From Aldrovandia affinis (taxonomy: Eukaryota; Chordata; Actinopteri; Notacanthiformes; Halosauridae), in assembly GCA_029706075.1 (NCBI GenBank), contig JAINUG010000015.1, forward strand, positions 4,375,154 through 4,439,153: 64,000 nucleotides of DNA. The letters are read 5' to 3'. Of this stretch, positions 1 through 11,299 are shown in pieces (position 1 is the stretch's first letter; the number at the start of each line of letters is the position of its first letter). The notes beneath the pieces are model-generated. The model had not been told where the DNA came from, did no database searches, and saw nothing but the letters and a program-made list of their open reading frames with translations. The translations under genes were made by a program, and so were the position numbers.

Positions 1-1250
1 AGCAGTATTTTTGCATGATTAATGTTGAAAAGCTAACTGTTATAATGTCAGTTTAATAAAGTTGAATTTAAGAAAAAAAGGGGGGAAAACTAACTGCAAT
101 TAGGGGGAAGTGCTCAAATGTTTGCTACTATCGGTAACATTTTTAAATCCCTTGATCCTCGAGCCAGCAGTGTATCATATATCAACTTCATAAGCACATA
201 TTGTCCACTTTTCTGAATCCAAGTCAAGATGTATACAGGTATTTGACAAGAAACCTAATAATTGTGTAAAAATAAAATGGCAATTAAAACCTCATATTCA
301 ATCTTAGTACAATCTTAACAGCAAAGAATCAGCACAATTTTCATTAGCTTGATATTAACAATTCAGACATGCTCAAACCAAGTCTCTGTCTGACAAAGCA
401 GGGCAGCAGAAATTAAGTGTTTTTAAAGACCTGTTCCGTGACATTGATTTCTTAACTTTAACCTATAAAACACTGCTTACTTAAGTTGTTACTGGAGAAC
501 CTCAGGAAAACAATAATCTCGCATTTCATTGAGTTATGGCATTATTTATTTGCCATATGGGCTGTTTTGTTTCTCAGTATCATGTAAGGGCATTGATTCA
601 GTATGTATAATGTTTGAATGCTGCTTGTGGTTATGCCTGGAAATAAATATCATATTGAGGCATCAGATTGCAGCATAATAGTGACTTAAAATTCGATCGC
701 GACTTAAAAAGTTAGAATCTTCTATCCAATTACGTTTGCCGCCATTGTTCATAGCTTCAGAGCTTACATGACTCAAACTCCTTGAAGTAAGCATTGGACA
801 TATTTAATTGCATCAATACCACATTCCAAAAAATATTGGAATTTCTCTCTGCCAAGTGGACAGGGATTATTTAGTAACAGATATTGACTTTATTAGCAAA
901 ATGAAAAAGGTGAACAGAAACCTCCAGACTCTGGTGAATTGTATTTATTCAAGGCCTTACATTACTTGTAGTATCTCTTAACTTAACGCATATTTGCGTT
1001 AACATTTAGAACAATGGTATTTTTCCAGCCAAAGTTCTAGAATTTGTAAAATCCATTATGCTTATCTTTGTTTTTTTGCAATGTTAACATCTTTATTATT
1101 TAAAAAAATGAAAAGAACATTTCCATAACTTTCCAAACATGCTCTCAGCACAACCCAAGGGCACTTTTGCAAAAAGATCCTTCAGATCATAAGGTTTAGA
1201 TTGTTAGGGTAATGTTAAATTGTTTTTATAAGAATTACACTTGATATCCT
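1..1250. other. AT-rich intergenic sequence, no gene seen
   Basis: No frame of useful length, no splice-bracketed exon and no recognisable repeat. The stretch holds many TAAT/ATTA words and T- and A-runs, as is common in fish noncoding DNA. Nothing can be assigned. Confidence 0.6.
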
Positions 1251-1352
1251 TGTGCTATTGGAGAGGGGTTTGAATTGTACCAGTGTTACACTCTTGTGTG
1301 TATGTATGACTCAACTATGTACTAAATATTTGGTTACATTTTCATGCTCTGA

Positions 1353-1384
1353 TATTATTATTAATAATAATAATAATAATAATA
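1353..1384. repeat. (TAA)n microsatellite
   Basis: A run of TTA/TAA trinucleotides that switches phase near its start (tattatta then aataataa). It gives rise to an asparagine run in an overlapping open frame that is not a gene. Confidence 0.9.
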
Positions 1385-1639
1385 GTAATGTAATCCTTAA
1401 TTACTTTAAAGGGAATTTTAGTGACACATTAGATTATAAGGCTCACAGTTCACATGCACATTCTGGAGGATACAGTGTAATGTCAAGTCCTTTTTTTAAA
1501 AAAAAAACAGTACTATGTTTTACCATTTTCCATACCAGCAGCAGACCAAGTACACTTCACCAGAAGGTGGCTGTAATGTCCGCTATCTTAAAACGCTGGC
1601 ATATTTAATGAAACAAGCAGCCTAGTTCTTTTACTACTG

Positions 1640-2480
1640 CCATTAATGTATAACTGAGGGGGAAGGTAGGCGAAGACGACCGCAGACTGCTTATGAGGTG
1701 CATGGGGTTATTTTCCCTTCAAACATTCCTTATCACCGGAGCCAGTTCGGCAGCCTTGCACTTAACGAGTGGTACAGTGGGCCGCAGTGTGTTAGCGGGT
1801 TCTTAGCCTCAGCCTTCCCTACCGGAGCAATGCCAACCTGCCCGGCCTGTCGGAGTGGTCCCTGAGCTTTTCCTGCTCCGCTTGAGCCTGCAGGGATTTG
1901 ATGGTGCTGGCTGGCCTGCACTGGACTTGACAAATGTCGTCCTGAAAAAGAGCCAGTTAGCCACTGTGAACCCTTCAGTCCCCCGTTTAAGGAAATGCAG
2001 GCACACACCAAAATGGATATCGAGACTACACATGCGGAACGGGTAGGAGATAAACACAGAACGGAATTCCGCATGCAGGCACGCTGACCCGCTAGAAAGT
2101 GTTCAAAGCATCAAATGCCATTTAAGCAGATGGGAGTATTTGTGGTCAGTGCTACAATTTAGTGGTCTGGATAATTGTACCGGCCTTTCGTATTTGAAAA
2201 CGGTGTGCCTTGAACATTCAATTTGCTGTCGTCTTTTTGACTTGAGCATAGCTTAGGGAGTGCAGAGTTTACTCTGGGGGCGGGCCTGTGATTGCTCACC
2301 GCTGATTCCTATGCAGGGGGGCGAGTGCATTGGTGTCATGATTGGCACAGCATCCATTGCGGGCCGGGTCAGTGGCTTCCCAGCGCTGTGGGTGAATCAT
2401 CCCGTCTGTCATGACATGTCAATGAAGACACAAATCATCCAAGAGGAGGGGGCAGAAAAAACATTGAGATATTAATAAAA
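1640..2480. other. GC-richer noncoding block, candidate regulatory sequence
   Basis: Clearly richer in G+C than its surroundings and without microsatellite or transposon character. Open frames on both strands overlap one another and show no domain, so they look like by-products of composition. The part around 2,260-2,480 reads as unique sequence with several TGACA and ATTA words. A conserved noncoding element is possible, but this rests on texture only. Confidence 0.3.
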
Positions 2481-2615
2481 AGCCATTCTCTGAGAATGCC
2501 GTGAAAGAGGGATTCATGAAATATTCATGGAAATAATGAGGAGGATTATTTTAGTGTGGCGAAACCTGATCCGAATGGGTAATTGTATCTACTGCCTCGA
2601 CTGTGTCGGAGACGC

Positions 2616-2621
2616 AGGGAG

Positions 2622-2654
<33 letters not shown>
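2616..2654. repeat. (GA)n purine tract
   Basis: A gggagggaggg stretch leads into gagagaga repeats interrupted by one aaa. Simple sequence. Confidence 0.9.
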
Positions 2655-2659
2655 CTGCC

Positions 2660-3420
2660 ATAGACTGAGAGCTGACAGCCACGAGTGCCATTCTGTCACT
2701 TCAATGAAATACAAAGTCAGGGATGAATGATGCCGTGATGTAATTAAATTATGCAGCGATCTCCTCCTTCCACCGCTGCGCACACTCAAGTGCGCTCCAC
2801 TTGTCCTTATGCACATCTCCTTTCCTCTGCCACGTCTTTCCTTTATTTCCTCTCAGCAGACATACACCTCCAAATAGACAGCATTAAAAGAAGGCCCCAT
2901 GACTGCCAATGGTGTCAGACGTCGAAGAGGCAGGAGAGTTACGGAAAGGTCGTATATTTGTAAGGGAAGTCACCGGACCGCAGTTTGGTGGTGGGGTTGA
3001 GCGTAATTGTAACCAGAAGAGGACTGCGTGTTCGTGCTCCAGGTCTGTGGGGTAGTACCGTTGTATTAGATCTGAAGGCACTAGATCTGATTCGGTTCAG
3101 TAAATATGCAGTTGTATATGTATATGTGTGTATGTGAAAAACACAAGTTACTGTCCTTGAAGGAGTATGCCAAGCAAATACATTATAATGGTGGAATGCA
3201 GACCTATCTGGGTGATACTTGAGGCTTGCAACATCCTGTCTGTCAGTCCTGTGCTCCAGGGCAGTTAATACTGCGTGCCAGGCATTCCTACCTCCTGTCA
3301 AGGGTTTGAATAAGGCCATTGCTTCCATATGCCTTCCATTATTATTTACTTCTATGGCAACTTACAGAGCTTCCATTTTACACGATATTGGTATATATAG
3401 CTGGATATCTTCACAATTCA
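2660..3420. other. Unassigned noncoding sequence
   Basis: The open frames here (for example on the minus strand near 2,939-3,328) have no recognisable domain and no supporting start or splice context. I see no repeat family in this stretch. Confidence 0.5.
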
Positions 3421-3424
3421 GATA

Positions 3425-3545
3425 CTTCATCTTCACAAGCAGCTCAGGCTGGGCACCTCACTAAAGGGTTCAAAGGCCTACCAAACCTGCAACCCTTACG
3501 TTACAAGCCCAGTTCCCCGGCCACTGCATGTAATACAGCAATTGA
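3425..3545 (-). mobile_element. tRNA-derived SINE head, relic
   Basis: Read on the minus strand this is the head of a tRNA-derived SINE. The + strand shows gcaacccttacgttacaag and cccagttccccggccactgc, the same words found in the better copies at 45,256-45,459 and 61,878-62,081. The L2-type tail is not visible, so the copy looks truncated and old. The family call rests on comparison inside this window. Confidence 0.55.
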
Positions 3546-5336
3546 CAACACTATGAGTCTTTTTCTCTAACAATGCCCACTGAGGGCTGACGTGTGGCTC
3601 CCCCAAGAACGCACGTTCCCCTCAGGCTTGAACCCAAGCCCAATTTTGTTGAGCCCGGTGCATCAGCACTCATGTGTCGGTCAGCGTGAGACTTGGCCGC
3701 CACTCTTGGCTCACTGCGTCAGGTAAAATAGCCTCCAGTGAGCTCATCCCTCACCTTGTGCTCATTATCTGTGTTCCAGCATGACTGATCCTGACTCCCA
3801 GGCCGGGCGACATGGGCTCGCCGCCTGCTTCATGATATCAGCATTATTTCCGTCACGGTGCTTAGGCCGCCCAGGTAAGCGAGCCCTGCCCACGCACCGC
3901 TGGCTGAGGCCAGCTTAGCGAATCAGATAAAGGCTTAGCCACAGAGTAATTCAACAAGGTCTCGGTGACTGCCTTCCTCTGGTTTTAAAAGATTTTCGGT
4001 GCCTCACTCCATGACAAAAGAAAAGAAATAATGATAATAAAAGGCTTGTCAGGCAGAAGATTCTGCCCCTGATGGCAGTTCTCCTCTCAGGGACATCGCT
4101 GCCTACATGCTTGGCAGTGCCTGACAGGCACATCTCTGTACTGGAGTCCGTCCGAGTCCTTGGGCAAAGTCAGGGCAAAAATACTTTTGCAGACCCCTAC
4201 GTTATAAAGTGCATAAACATTTCTTTAATGAATTTTTCCATCTTTGAGTGCTTCTGCGTCATATTTAGTCCACTTAATCTGCAAATATGCACATATTTTG
4301 TCATCACTGCCATATTTTCTAAATCAAAATAATGGTGTTACACATCAGCACTAAGGGTTAATGATGTGTGTAAGTGCAGCCAATAAGAAACTATTTTCAG
4401 TTTATAAATATCATTGCATTTTCCCCCAGCATAAATGTAAGTAAATGGCAATTGATTTGCTATATTTTTAGCAACTATGTGCCCTGACCATTAACAGGTA
4501 TATTACAATCTCTCACTGTTTAAAGCAGAGGTTCATTAATCTAATGCCATTGCACTGCCAAAACATGGCAGTGATTACATTAATGTTGCAGTGTTTCACT
4601 GAGTGTGGTTAACCGCTTGAAGAAGAGGACGTGACTTTCAATGCTAATGCTGTTAATTTTAACATTAGCTTGCCCTTCAATGTGCAGCAGGTGTGACATA
4701 ATAATGATATTGTGAGAAACACCACATATGGTTCTTGTTAGTAGAAGTGTGTACCTTTCTTGATTAATTGAATTAATTAGTGAAAAGAGATGAGTAATTG
4801 GCAAAATGATGAATAGAATCAGCAGTTGGCTGTACGCATTATTAAAGCGGGTGTGCTTGGGATGTTGCTGCAAGGGCTAGATATAGCATGCGCCCCCGAC
4901 GCCCTCAGTTGTCAGATAGTCAGAGAGCTAATGATGACACAGTTGGGGAATGCTGGTGTGGCAGGGGGGGAGGCGGCGATGGGGGCAACACTAAGCGGAC
5001 GGCTGCAGACTGCCAGAGCTGGAGCAGGGAGGCAGGGGGTGGCTGTCTGACAAACAGGCTGTGTGGACGGTGTTTCGGGGTTCTGCATGAGTGTGGCGAG
5101 GCGCCCAAAGTCAAGACGTTGTCAGTTGGAGGTCATTGGGGAAAGCAGTGGGTATGGGTGGGGCAGGAATGCACGAGGAATCCGCTTTCTGCGTCCTGCT
5201 CAGAATTTCCTGCTATGTACACTGATCCTTGCTCCAAGGCTGTGGATTTGCCGCCTAATGATGCAGTATAGGGAACGGGGGTTGCAGAGGCCCATTAGTT
5301 TGGTGCATTTAACTGTGTAGGATATGTGCAAGTGCA
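3546..5336. other. Unassigned noncoding sequence with GC-rich patches
   Basis: Alternating AT-rich sequence (4,190-4,830) and G+C-rich sequence (3,600-3,900 and 4,880-5,260). Open frames around 4,888-5,271 are driven by G-rich composition and have no domain. The patches near 4,880-5,290 could be conserved noncoding DNA but nothing in them is diagnostic. Confidence 0.45.
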
Positions 5337-5337
5337 C

Positions 5338-5387
5338 GTATATATATATATATATATATACTGTATATATATGTGTGTGTGTGTGTG
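5338..5387. repeat. (TA)n(TG)n microsatellite
   Basis: Ten TA units, a short break (ctg), more TA, then about nine TG units. Confidence 0.9.
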
Positions 5388-6202
5388 GTGGGGGTTTGGC
5401 AGGGGGCATTCAACGAGCAAATGAGTTGCATGGTTTGAAATTCCAGGGCTGTATAATTTGTCAAGCTGGATGCCCCAAGTTATTACTCACCGTGTCAGGT
5501 CAGGCAAATATTTATCGGAAGTGTTCAATAATAAATGTAACAGTCAGCGCATTGGTGTATCTGTCACTTTGGGTTTGAGAAAGTGAACGGTGAGCAGGCA
5601 GCCAGGCAGCCGGGTGAGGGGTGCCCTCTCTGGCCCGCGTGGCACTGCCAGTGCCATCATCGCCCAGCTAATAGGCTAACGCTGTTCAGGTTGTTCATTA
5701 TCTGCTGGCTTAAACGAATAAAATCTTCTGGTGCGACGAAGCTTGGCTTTGCCGTGGCAATTACAGAGAAGAGACTTGAAAGTGGCTGCATTTAATTGAA
5801 CAGGTAAATGCAGTAGCAGCACATTGAAAATATCTTTTTACGAAGTGTGCCCCAGTATGTAAAACCAAGTGAATCATTACTTTCACCTGTATTCACAGAG
5901 ATTGCTATAGATATCTGTACTGTTAGATGAATATGTTAGCTCGATTACATTGACAATTGATGTTATTTTATCTTCAATCAGTGTTAAGATTACTATCTGT
6001 TTACCATAAAAAAAATACATAATGTGCATGTTTCAGGTATAATATGACATTTTGCATTTCGTTCCAACTTCAACACATTTCAGTGCACATAGCAGATCTT
6101 ATTGTATGCCTGTTTTAACATAAAATACCCTCTGTATGAAACGAAATCTTTTTGTATATGAAAGACTTAAAAATTTGCGAAAACTTTATTTATTTATTTT
6201 TG
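5388..6202. other. Unassigned noncoding sequence
   Basis: Begins G+C-rich (5,580-5,770, with the word ggcactgccagtgccatc forming a short palindrome) and becomes AT-rich. No gene or known repeat seen. Confidence 0.5.
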
Positions 6203-6230
6203 CTAATGTTATATATATATATATATATAT

Positions 6231-6377
6231 GCCATTTAGCAGATGCTTTTATCCAAAGTGACTTACAGTAGTGAATGCATACATTTTTCAGCGTATGTGG
6301 TCCCAGTGGGAATTGAACCCACAACCTAAGCGCCTTCAATGCCATGCTCTACCTACTGGGCCAAACAGAAGGTTATT
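6231..6377 (-). mobile_element. tRNA-derived SINE with L2-type tail, flanked by target duplication
   Basis: On the minus strand the order is a tRNA-like head (internal promoter B box on the + strand as gggaattgaaccc, A-box side near 6,340-6,360) followed by the tail seen on the + strand as gcagatgcttttatccaaag. The direct repeat taatgttatatatat flanks it at 6,204 and 6,378, the expected target-site duplication of LINE-driven retroposition. The same family lies in the other orientation at 14,769-14,937. Borders are set by the duplication; TA repeats at the left end blur that edge by some bases. Confidence 0.85.
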
Positions 6378-6399
6378 TAATGTTATATATATTTATTTA

Positions 6400-7676
6400 G
6401 TGTTGTTTATATCTATGTTTGGGCTCTGTTTAAGTTAACTTTATCAGGCCCAGCACCACGAGAAAATAAAAATGAATAAAGTCACTTTTTGAAGGTTGCT
6501 GTTTTCCATTTCTGTATTTGATTTGATTACAAATGACAGGAGTCTTTTATGTTGTGGTAGATGTAGGCAAACCACAAGCTCAAAAGAAACAGTGAGTATG
6601 AAGCTGCCATTATTTCTATGATTGTATAATTATTCTACTCCCCATGGTGCAGTTATTATCACCACCAAAATAAACAGAATATAGGGTTTTCGTTTGCCTT
6701 TTCATTAGTGTTATTTTTAGTGCAAAACACAAAATGACTGAAAACAGACCCACCGGTTTTTAACACCTGGAAGTTGGAATAATAAAATCATTTTGTTTTA
6801 TTTTTAATTGGTGGCATTATCTTTAATGGTTATGTATTACATTTCAACAAGGTTATGTTTGCTATTGTACGGTTGCTTGGATAAAATGTCAGTGCAAATA
6901 CTACATGTATATTTTTGTGTAATCACATACAGTACAGATGTATTCACAAATAACCATAATAATAAGAAATGAAACATCACGTATAAAAACCATCATTCTC
7001 CAGTAAGATGGATGAATCTGGATTTAATTTTTCAGGCAAGCACACAAGGTGTGGTTGTAAGGACAACAGAAGCAATGTTGTAATACACACTTGAGAGGCA
7101 GAGCCCCTGGAGTGTAGCTTTGCCTTCTGTTCTTCCTGCGTTCTGAGTCTGGCCAAACAAGGAATGTGGAACGTCTTTGTGCTTGAAAACTGTAGCATCA
7201 CGTGGTTGTTTATTTACTCAAGCTGAATGCACTCTCTGTAAGTTGCTTTGGATAAGTACACACATTGTCAATTTTAAGAGCTGTAATATCTTTCAGAAAT
7301 TGACTTTGCTTCAATCTGTAAAGTGATAACTATTTTTCATTGCCCTTATTTGGGGGAAATGGTTCTAGTTCCATAAAATGTTGGGAACTAGAACTGTCTG
7401 GAGGGCAGAGCCACAGCAATGCCCTCCCATGCCACAAGACTGGTGAGAGCCATTTAATCTTTTACCTATTGAGGTACTACATACTACATACTGCCATAGA
7501 GAAAGATGGAAGTTACTTATTAAAATAATGTTTTTTAATTAAACAGTCCTTGTAATTGCTTTTAAATATGTATGTAGTAAATATGCCATGTAGCCTAACA
7601 ACAGCCCTTAGCCATGACTTTATTCACGATATAACATGGCCTCTTATGCCTTATTGCTTAAGTAAGCAGCACAGAG
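6400..7676. other. AT-rich intergenic sequence, no gene seen
   Basis: No credible coding frame and no recognised repeat. Many TTTATT and AATAAA-like words arise from base composition. Confidence 0.55.
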
Positions 7677-8165
7677 AAACACAATAATGCACTGTTAAGT
7701 AGTTCCAGCAAAAGTGGCCTTAACAGGGTTCCAAATCAATATACAAGACGTTCAACATTGTATTTCAATTGAACTTTCCATTCACAACTGAAGAAAAGAA
7801 AAACAGTAAAAAGTAACAACAAGTAAGTTAACAACAAAAATGTATCTCTACAACAATTCTGTTTCATTTCGTGTTTATTTATTTCCGTTGCAAGTAGCCG
7901 TTTTATAAGCAGAATAAACCGCTCCAGGCTGTGCAGTTGTATGAAAATAAATCACTTCAAGGTGGTTAAGGGCCCCTCAACTTTGCCTCTGGACCGCATC
8001 ACACCACTCTGTCCTGGTTTATTTTCATACGACTGGTCAGCCGATCTTGATCTATTCCTTACATAATAATGCACAACTATGAAGTAGTTCCAGTGAAAGT
8101 GACCTTATCACATTAATACACAAATTACTATACAAGCTGTTCAACATTCTATTTTAATTGATGAT
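7677..8165. repeat. Unclassified dispersed-repeat candidate with direct repeats and a hairpin
   Basis: Two related stretches of about 100 bp lie in direct orientation at roughly 7,690-7,775 and 8,070-8,160, sharing aataatgcac, agtagttccag and gttcaacatt. Between them is an inverted pair of about 16 bases, gttgtatgaaaataaa at about 7,935 and tttattttcatacgac at about 8,018. This looks like one compound mobile-DNA relic rather than unique sequence. I cannot name the family. Confidence 0.45.
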
Positions 8166-8469
8166 CTTTTTATAATTATTTATAATTAACTTTTTGAGAT
8201 AATGAGGTTTTAGTTTTCACAATGGGTGCCTAGGAAGCCCCTATTCATTTCCTATGGGAATTCCAATGGAACCGTTGGATTCTTATCTTGTCATTGTTAG
8301 GAATTAATTTATTGTGCACAATTAATCAAATTAATACATTAGCACAGCTACACAAGACTGTTTACATAATAATATATGATAATACAGTATGTTACAACTG
8401 GCCAAAATTTGACCCCTGTGAGACTGTTAAATGGCAGGTGCTTGATTGTAAATTGAAGCATGCTGAGAA

Positions 8470-8975
8470 TGTGTGATCAAGCTATCTGTGATTGGACCGT
8501 TTCCAGTGGTATTCTCCTTGACCTCGTCTGGCCACGCCCCTGTCTGGAGTATTTTTTTTTTTTTTTTTTTACTTTGTGCCACCCAGCTGACTTTTAGAAT
8601 TTTTGGAGCGACCTTTGTAAATGCTTTTGCCCTGCTTGTTTGTCAGTTTCTCAGCCATCCTTTTGAACATTTTTTTGGATAGATAGGAGAAGCATAGAGT
8701 AGGGATTAGTTATAAAGCGGAAGACCAGTTTTTGTTTTGCCACGGGAGAGAGTAGTTTTCTTTTCTTACAAGGACAGGTTTAGGTAGTCTGCTTTGTTTT
8801 GTTTTTGGTTGCATTATTCCTTCGTTGTCTTGTAAGTATGTCTTTATTTATCAGTGTTGTAAATAAACTGTGTATTTTTATAACTTGTTGATTCGGAAGA
8901 ATATTTGTTTGTCGCGTCCTGTTTGGTTCACCACCCGCCTATTGGAGTGTTGGCGGTTTTTATGCATTCGTAACA
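8470..8975 (+). mobile_element. Probable solo LTR (Ty3/gypsy-like)
   Basis: A stretch of about 500 bp has the order expected of an LTR: a TATA-like box (ttataaagcgg, near 8,710), a polyadenylation signal (aataaa, near 8,865) followed by T/G-rich sequence, and an end in cgtaaca. No internal retroelement genes follow, so it would be a solo LTR. The left border is uncertain because several TG starts are possible and I see no convincing 5-bp target duplication. Old by its isolation and lack of clean ends. Confidence 0.4.
8552..8573. repeat. Poly(T) run
   Basis: An uninterrupted T run of about 22 bases inside the probable LTR. Confidence 0.9.
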
Positions 8976-8989
8976 ATACATATTTTATA

Positions 8990-9600
8990 ATACACTGACG
9001 CATTACTTTCTTGTTTGCAAGTGTAATTTTTCATTAGGTCCAATGTGCAAATGTCAATAGCTCATGCCAATTTTATAATACAGGTTTGGGGAGGTGTGGG
9101 GGTGAATGACCTGACACATTGAGACTTGATGAATGAGAGTTCTTGTTTGCAATATGTGTTGTAGAAAGATTGAACACACCAAATAAGTGTGGAGGTTTTC
9201 ATTAGTGTTACCCAATGTGCAAATCTTACTTAATTTTGTTAGCGTAGTGTTATACGGGTTGCTCTATATGAGATTGCCTTTGGCCTGTGTAAAAAGCAAG
9301 GATACAGTTGCATATCTTGCAATGGCACTAATGAGAAACGGAGTGCAACGTATGTGTGTGTGTTAACTTAATCTTAAAACCACAACGTGTAACTGCAGTC
9401 TAGATTAATGAGAGAGTATGAAAATGTTTATTGGCAGGTTTGGGGAGGTGTGGGGTTGACATAATCACTGACTCCCTTGTCTCTGAGCCATCTAGTACAT
9501 GCAGATCTTGCTTTTGAACTTTCTGAGATCCCAAGCACCACTTCATCAATGACACCAATGCTCATTACATCAGACTTGATGAATGAGAGTTCAGTAACAC
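8990..9600. repeat. Degenerate direct-repeat region
   Basis: Several words recur in the same orientation: aggtttggggaggtgtgggg near 9,082 and 9,437, gacttgatgaatgagagttc near 9,122 and 9,572, and ccaatgtgcaaat near 9,041 and 9,212. Spacings differ between pairs, so this is not a simple tandem array; it looks like an old local duplication later disrupted. Confidence 0.55.
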
Positions 9601-10450
9601 ATTCAACTCAGTGATGTGGAGTTGAGAACAGTCCCCACTGTGTCCTGTTTTGCTGACAGGATTAGTGTGGGGCCTACTGGGGCAAAACCATCACCCGTTG
9701 GCTCCCTGCTGGCTACACACACAGCTGGGGTCATAGGGCATATATACAGTGTTGATATTGATATTGCTCCTCAAAAAGTAAACATACCTTTGAACATGTT
9801 AAATGTACAGCATATAACTGGAATACACACTAACTAGCTAGCTACTGTTAGACGGACAGGTAAATATGTAGCTAGATAGATTCATATTTAAGGATGGGTA
9901 GTGTTTTTGCCAGCTAACTAAACTAGCTAACCAGCTACAGAGATATTACTTTGTGGGTGGGTAGGTAGCTAGGTATTGGGCAGATGGGTAGATGCATTGA
10001 TTGATTCATTTATTTATTGGTTTATGGACTGATTAATGAATGAACCATTCATAATCTTTCTTTTTTTATATCTTCTCATGGCCTTAATAAACATAATGAT
10101 AGAGATATATTGAATTCTTACGTAACTTGTTCTGTATTATTCATATTTGCAATGTTTTGCCACAGCATGTCTTTCCTTAAACTTGAAAATCCTGAAAATC
10201 ATAAACTTTCACTATGCAATGGCAACAAATGGAAAAAACTTTTTTAAAGTATAGCACTCAATGTTGATTATTATTGTCACTTTACATTATTGTTTTTATA
10301 TTGACCTTTAACACAAGTATTTCAAGATATTTATCTAAAAAATACACCAATATTTATTTAAGTCAAAGATTTTAAAATGGATGATTTGTAACTTTTAATA
10401 TAGCCATTTCTATATTTTCCTGGTATTGTTGTTATGTATATGTTAAAATG
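9601..10450. other. Unassigned sequence with CTAG-rich and TGAT/ATTT-rich patches
   Basis: Between 9,830 and 9,990 the word gctagct and relatives recur; 9,990-10,050 is low-complexity ATTGATT/ATTTATT sequence. The remainder is AT-rich unique sequence. No gene. Confidence 0.5.
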
Positions 10451-10454
10451 TAAA

Positions 10455-10625
10455 TGAATGAAGGTGGAACCCGCACACTGTGTGTAGAAGAGGGAATATC
10501 CCAAACGAGGCGAAGGCTCGATGTTTAATTTAAAGTCTTTTAATAGAAAAAAGAGACAGACGTTTCGGTCAAATGACCGTGCCAATACATTTAATTCAAA
10601 CATTAAAATCTTTCTGTATGGTCAA
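10455..10625 (-). repeat. Candidate retroposon 3'-region relic with a GAAAC hairpin
   Basis: On the minus strand the word ggtcatttgaccgaaacgtc forms a 4-bp stem (ggtc/gacc) followed by GAAAC, then a T- and A-rich stretch containing tattaaaag. Words of this kind occur in dispersed repeats of many animals. Assignment to a family is not possible by eye. Confidence 0.35.
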
Positions 10626-10964
10626 ATGCACAACATGCCAAAAAAACAAGTCCTGCAGATTTATCCTGTGTTGTTAGTACTAGGACCTACCCTATACATA
10701 TGCCTCCATTTTGCCTGGGTGGTTGTGCTAAAATGGAGGCTGTGGTGGAGATAAAAGTAGGAAACAATCCCAAAGGACCAAATCAGAATAAAGGTCCTCT
10801 ACGAAATGTGTCAGAGTTTATATGCGCTGAGAACTCATTTTTCTTTTATAGGGATGATCTAAGGAGACAAATCAGGGAGGAAAAGGAAGGAATTGTGTAG
10901 ACAATCAACGGTCAGGGTGAGTGCGATTGAGTGATTCGGAGAAAGGATTTTTCTTCCAAAAAGT

Positions 10965-11165
10965 GCCATAAGATCTTTGATGACCGAGGTGACTCAACTT
11001 TAATTTAACATCTCATCCAAAAGAAGACAACTCCTACAGCAGTGTCCCCATCACTGTATTGTGTTTTCCCCTTGCCCCAGAAGGGGAAGACTGCACCCTT
11101 CTGGGGCTAACTCCATTTCCAGCAGTAAACTGGTTTTCCCTGGAATATCTTTCACATTCCATATG
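10965..11165. repeat. Relic of a fish-wide dispersed repeat
   Basis: Words such as aacatctcatccaaaag, ctacagcagtgtccccatc and cagcagtaaactggttttcc match, from memory, a dispersed fish repeat that lies next to 5S-like promoter sequence in some families. The 5S-like part is not visible here. Diverged and probably old. Confidence 0.4.
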
Positions 11166-11299
11166 ATCACTGAGACATTTTTTTTGGTTGCTTTTACATT
11201 AAAATGATAATCTATATTAACTGCAATCTGGAATATATATATTTAAAATCGCAATATTAATCCCATTGATGTTCTAAAACATTTGACTGCCTTTGATAT

